From Diaphorobacter sp. HDW4B (lineage in GTDB: Bacteria > Pseudomonadota > Gammaproteobacteria > Burkholderiales > Burkholderiaceae_C): a stretch of DNA of 64,000 nt. Location: positions 2,449,501 to 2,513,500 of the forward strand of contig NZ_CP049905.1 of NCBI RefSeq assembly GCF_011305535.1, given 5' to 3'. The notes beneath the pieces are model-generated. The model did no database searches. It saw nothing but the letters and a program-made list of their open reading frames with translations, and was not told the DNA's origin. The position numbers and the translations under genes are program-made. Shown here piece by piece: positions 60,658 through 64,000 of this stretch. Position 1 is the stretch's first letter. Each line of letters opens with the position of its first letter.

Positions 60658-62376
60658 TCATGGGATGGCGAGACCGGGCAGACTCACTTTGCCGAGACCC
60701 AGCCAGTTGCCGTGGCGATCACGGGTGCGTAGGGTCGTCCCGGATGTCTCGCGATGGAAGGGATGGATGCTCAGGCTGGCACGACCCCACTCGTTTTCCG
60801 CAGTGGATGCGGCGTCGGGGCTGAGACTCCACACGCAGTTCATCCCGTTGGGTCTGGGATCGGAAGAATCGCGCTTGCATTGCACGGTTCCGTCGTCGTT
60901 CTTCGCTACCGCGCCTTCCACACGGGTCAGCCTGAACCAGCGTTCTTCCTGCGCCAGATTTTTGCGCCACGTGTCGAGATATTCACCAAGCATGCCCTCC
61001 ATGTCGAGCGATACGGGTTCGAACTGCAGACGCTTGATGCGCTGCGAGCCCTCTCCGGGCAAGCTGACATCGCCGGTAGCGAAGTCCGTGTACACATTGT
61101 TGGTCTGCGGTGTGAACGAGAGCTTCAGTTCTCCAGCATTGGCGACTTCCTTGGCGGATTGGGCGGGGCTTCCGAAATGGCGGCCTCCCGCATAGCGGAA
61201 CATCGACATCGCGCTGGTCGTATCGCCCCTGAGCTTGAGAGAGCCCTGCAAGCTGCTGGTGCCCAGATGGAATGTGGGCTCGCCGTTTGCGAGATAGTCG
61301 GAGGTCTGCACGATGACAGTGTCGTCCTGCACATCGAGAAACACGCCGCGTCCCGGCTTGCCCGTGCGTTCTGCGTCAAGCACCCAGGCACCGCTGGTGG
61401 GCAGCACTGTGATGTGTTTCTGGCCCTCTCTTATGCAACTCATGATGCACGGCTCCGGCATCAAATCAAACCATGAGTAGGTTTTTCTGGATTCCTCGAT
61501 ACGTTGGTTGATGAGCCGTTGACTGTAGCTGCCAATCGTTGTGCCATTGAGCACCAATCGGTTGGATGGATTGGCCTCGGGCTGTATCTCGCCCACGATG
61601 TCATACCCAAGAAAACGCAGTCGCATGCGACGAATCTGCAGTGCGTCGGCGGAGCCGCCGTTTGCGGCCGGATCCGTGGTCTGGGCGGGCACGCAGTCGA
61701 GGACCTGTGTGCTGAGCTCCATGCTGCATTCGAGCGCGCGGGACGCTTGCCTCATGCTCGTGTAGTACGCCGTCTGCATTGATTCGAAAGTCAACTTGAA
61801 CGGCAAGTCGTCGGCCTCTTTCGAAAGCGTTGCGAACCATGTATGGAGTGCTCCACTCGAGTCCGTCGCGATCAGATTCATTTGACGGCGGCCCTTCTTG
61901 TCGGACGGTGGCGAATCCGACAATTGGGTCCACCAGAACGGCAACTTCTCCGGAATCAGAAACCGGGCAATGGGCTGCTCGCCCTCGCCGGGAAATCGGA
62001 TCGTCCCAGCCAACCCATTGGTGAACTTCACGGTCACGTTGCCTGCATTGCCATCTTCCACTCCGATCTGTGCAGGCCCACCAAAGTAGCGCCCGCCCTT
62101 GAAGCGCAGCAGCGGTACCGTCATCGAAGCGGCTTCGCCGAGTTTGCCCACCGCCGTATGAAACGTCGCGGCTCCGCTTTTTTCGTAGTTGAACACCTGC
62201 ATGAACACGGTGTTCCCCTGCACGTCGATGGAAAACCCACGCCCGGGCTCGCCGTTGCGCTCGGCTGCAATCATCCACAGACCAGCCTGTGGCGTGAACT
62301 CGCGCGCGGCGTGCGCGGGCATGGAAAGACAGGCCAGCGCAAGGGCTGGCAGCAGATACGGCTTTGCGAAACGCAT
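60658..62376 (-). CDS. Exported beta-rich protein of unknown function, paralogue 2
   Basis: A 572-residue protein with a signal peptide (ends PAHAAR) and the same architecture as the neighbouring gene. The first 110 residues and the last 27 are nearly the same as in paralogue 1, while the middle has diverged, including a distinct internal segment (QRLINQRIEESRKTYSWFDLMPEPCIMSCIREGQ). It lies 51 bp upstream of paralogue 1 in the same direction, so the pair is probably one operon. Confidence 0.85.
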   Translation of the reverse strand: MRFAKPYLLPALALACLSMPAHAAREFTPQAGLWMIAAERNGEPGRGFSIDVQGNTVFMQVFNYEKSGAATFHTAVGKLGEAASMTVPLLRFKGGRYFGGPAQIGVEDGNAGNVTVKFTNGLAGTIRFPGEGEQPIARFLIPEKLPFWWTQLSDSPPSDKKGRRQMNLIATDSSGALHTWFATLSKEADDLPFKLTFESMQTAYYTSMRQASRALECSMELSTQVLDCVPAQTTDPAANGGSADALQIRRMRLRFLGYDIVGEIQPEANPSNRLVLNGTTIGSYSQRLINQRIEESRKTYSWFDLMPEPCIMSCIREGQKHITVLPTSGAWVLDAERTGKPGRGVFLDVQDDTVIVQTSDYLANGEPTFHLGTSSLQGSLKLRGDTTSAMSMFRYAGGRHFGSPAQSAKEVANAGELKLSFTPQTNNVYTDFATGDVSLPGEGSQRIKRLQFEPVSLDMEGMLGEYLDTWRKNLAQEERWFRLTRVEGAVAKNDDGTVQCKRDSSDPRPNGMNCVWSLSPDAASTAENEWGRASLSIHPFHRETSGTTLRTRDRHGNWLGLGKVSLPGLAIP

Positions 62377-62438
62377 TCTCGGAACTCCAGACTATTCGTG
62401 CATCGTTGCACAGAGCCTGTGTGTATCCGCCGAATGTG

Positions 62439-63245
62439 TCAAGCAGGTTGTCCACCATCCCCGGTGGCGGATCTTTGCTGTATCAATTGCTCCATCAGCA
62501 GCTTGGCCATTTCCTTTTTGCGCTCGGGTGGCAGGCGCGGCGAGATGGCGCCGAAGCTGATGGCGGCCTGGGTGCTGGCCGATGCGGTGAAGGTGCAGCC
62601 GACGCCCGAGACGCCGACGGTGAGCGTGTCGGTGATGTCCGCGTAGCCGATGGCGCGGGTGCGGCGCACGGCTTGGAGCAGGCATTCGCGGGTGAAGTTG
62701 GCGTGCAGGTATTCCTCGGCGTGGCGGTCGTGGATGCGTTCGATTTCGGCGTCGGAGAGTTGCGACATCAGCGCCAGGCCGCCTGCGCCGAGGCCGAGCA
62801 GGCGGCGGCCGCCGACGTCGGTGGTGAAGACTTTCACGGGGAAGTGCCCTTCCTCGCGGGCCAGGCACAGGCAGTAGTCGCCCTGGCGGATCACGAGGAA
62901 CACCGTGTCGCCTGACATGCGCGCGAGCTTCTGCATGAGGGGTTTGCAGTTGTCCACAAGCGGCACGCGGCGCATGGATGCGAAGCCGAGTTGCATGGCG
63001 TCGATGCCGAGGCGGTAGGACTTGGTGTCGGGATCGCGTTCGGCGAACTGCTCTTCGGCCAGGCACGAGAGCAGGCGGTGGGCGGTGGAGCGCTCCAGGC
63101 CCGACGCGGCCATCACCTCGGTGAGCGTGATGCCGTCTTCCTGGTGCTCGGCCAGCAGGCGCAGCAGGCTGAGCGCGCGGCGCAGGCTTTGTGCGCCAGC
63201 GGTGCCTGTCGCGCTCTCGGTGGGTTTGGAAGCCGGTTTGTCCAT
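62439..63245 (-). CDS. IclR-family regulator
   Basis: A 268-residue IclR protein: winged HTH (SLRRALSLLRLLAEHQEDGITLTEVMAASGLERSTAHRLLSCL) and C-terminal effector domain (GDYCLCLAREEGHFPVKVF, GAGGLALMSQL, GVSGVGCTFTAS). It is divergent from the enoyl-CoA hydratase gene, which it probably regulates. Start at 63245; an in-frame ATG at 63335 is too far upstream and overlaps the divergent gene. Confidence 0.92.
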   Translation of the reverse strand: MDKPASKPTESATGTAGAQSLRRALSLLRLLAEHQEDGITLTEVMAASGLERSTAHRLLSCLAEEQFAERDPDTKSYRLGIDAMQLGFASMRRVPLVDNCKPLMQKLARMSGDTVFLVIRQGDYCLCLAREEGHFPVKVFTTDVGGRRLLGLGAGGLALMSQLSDAEIERIHDRHAEEYLHANFTRECLLQAVRRTRAIGYADITDTLTVGVSGVGCTFTASASTQAAISFGAISPRLPPERKKEMAKLLMEQLIQQRSATGDGGQPA

Positions 63246-63284
63246 ATTGTGGGAAAAAGTCTCGATTGTGTTTGTAATGCAGGA

Positions 63285-63311
63285 AATGGCGAGTCTAGAC
63301 TGAATGCCATT
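63285..63311. promoter_or_regulatory. Nested palindrome in the iclR-hydratase intergenic region
   Basis: AATGGC and GCCATT (outer arms) enclose AGTCTAGACT, a perfect 10-bp palindrome at 63292-63301, between the divergent genes. Candidate IclR-type operator. Confidence 0.5.
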
Positions 63312-63333
63312 GCTGAGACAAGGAGACAAGCAC

Positions 63334-64000
63334 ATGGCGAACTACGAGACGCTCGAGATCGAAAACCACGGCGCAGTGCGCCGCATCCTGCTGGCGCGCG
63401 AGGCCCAGCGCAATGCGCAGAGCCAGCAGATGCTGGACGAGTTGATGGCCGCGTTCGACGAGGCGCGTGTGGACAACTCGGTGAACGTCGTCGTGCTCGG
63501 CGGCAAGGGTGCGCATTTTTCGGCGGGGCACGACCTCAAGCAGGCGCAGGCCGAGCGCGCGAACTTCACCGTGGAGGAGCGCTGGGCGTATGAAGAGCTG
63601 CGCTACTTCGACTACTCGATGAAGATCTGGGACTTCCCCAAGCCGACCATCGCGCAGGTGCAGGGCGCGTGCGTGGCGGGCGGCTTCATGATCGCCAACA
63701 TGTGCGATCTGGTGGTGGCCAGCGAGAGCGCGTATTTCTCCGACCCGGTTGGCCACACGCTGGGCGCGGCAGCCACCGAAGTGCTGATCCACCCGTGGGT
63801 GATGGGCGCGCGCAAGGCCAAGGAGATGCTGTTCACCGGCGGCAAGATCAGCGCGCAGGAAGCGAAAGAAATCGGCATGGTCAACCGCGTGGTGAGCGAT
63901 GCGGAACTGTCCGACGCCACGCTCGCGCTTGCGCAGCAGATCGCCAAGGCACCGCCATTCGGGCTGCATCTCATCAAGCGTTCGATCAACCGCTCGCTCG
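63334..64000 (+). CDS. Enoyl-CoA hydratase/isomerase family protein, C-terminus cut by window edge
   Basis: The visible 222 residues have the crotonase fold: GKGAHFSAGHDLKQA (oxyanion region), AQVQGACVAGGFMIANMCDLVVASE and SDPVGHTLGAAATEVLIHPWVMGARKAKEMLFTGGKISAQEAKEIGMVNRVV. It adds water to an enoyl-CoA or performs a related reaction. The ATG at 63334 follows AAGGAGA. It is divergent from the IclR regulator. Confidence 0.9.
   Translation, partial: MANYETLEIENHGAVRRILLAREAQRNAQSQQMLDELMAAFDEARVDNSVNVVVLGGKGAHFSAGHDLKQAQAERANFTVEERWAYEELRYFDYSMKIWDFPKPTIAQVQGACVAGGFMIANMCDLVVASESAYFSDPVGHTLGAAATEVLIHPWVMGARKAKEMLFTGGKISAQEAKEIGMVNRVVSDAELSDATLALAQQIAKAPPFGLHLIKRSINRSL

Overview
The window reads as a chromosomal stretch of a high-GC betaproteobacterium of the order Burkholderiales, most likely family Comamonadaceae. 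The reasons are the mnmG-rsmG-lysE-parA-hydrolase-parB order, two Bug-type tripartite tricarboxylate receptors, a fused SpmA/SpmB protein, an RdgC, and palindromic intergenic repeats of the kind common in that family. It holds 56 supportable protein genes, two of them cut by the window edges. I see no rRNA, tRNA, CRISPR array or transposase.

Layout. 0-7.7 kb: a cut acetyltransferase, a CsgG-like lipoprotein and the chromosome-partition block (parB, parA, rsmG, mnmG) with four parS sites. 7.9-14.6 kb: a glutathione transferase, then a catabolic run (SDR, fumarylacetoacetase-like hydrolase, NIPSNAP, VOC, Bug receptor, FMN reductase, Old Yellow Enzyme). 14.7-24.9 kb: a five-gene leftward envelope-stress cluster (DUF2170/YjfI, PspA, YqiJ-like, flotillin YqiK-like, and a giant AAA+ ATPase of the DUF3686 'DNA repair ATPase' type). 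25-27.2 kb: copper ATPase CopA. 27.5-42 kb: a PQQ-dependent alcohol oxidation island (PqqU/YncD-like receptor, two PedF-type cytochromes, a sigma-54 activator, cytochrome b561, the quinoprotein dehydrogenase, a pentapeptide protein, PqqD, a flavocytochrome pair, another cytochrome c, and the SoxYZ-like/metallohydrolase 'quinoprotein relay' pair). 42-42.6 kb: CopZ and CueR. 42.7-45.6 kb: LysR, Bug receptor and hydroxyacid dehydrogenase. 46-58 kb: two origin-like DNA segments bracketing SpmAB, a response regulator, LysR, tautomerase, methyltransferase, hybrid kinase, DctA, RdgC and a Spy-like protein. 58-64 kb: SDR, two tandem secreted paralogues of unknown function, IclR and a cut enoyl-CoA hydratase.

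The strongest new observations are regulatory and architectural. (1) Two separate segments, near 46.4 and 57.9 kb, each carry DnaA boxes followed by a GC-containing linker and DnaA-trio repeats in the same orientation, the layout of a bacterial basal unwinding element, although no dnaA gene is in the window. (2) The PQQ island shows a candidate regulon: five -24/-12 elements, four of them with a 17-bp palindrome-like site (roughly TGTTCC-N5-GGAACA) upstream, around one AcoR-type activator. (3) A PQQ-receptor homologue sits beside a PQQ enzyme, suggesting cofactor scavenging. (4) The DUF2170 gene seems to encode a long form with a possible DNA-binding N-terminus and a short form from a strong internal ribosome site, and has a perfect inverted repeat just upstream.
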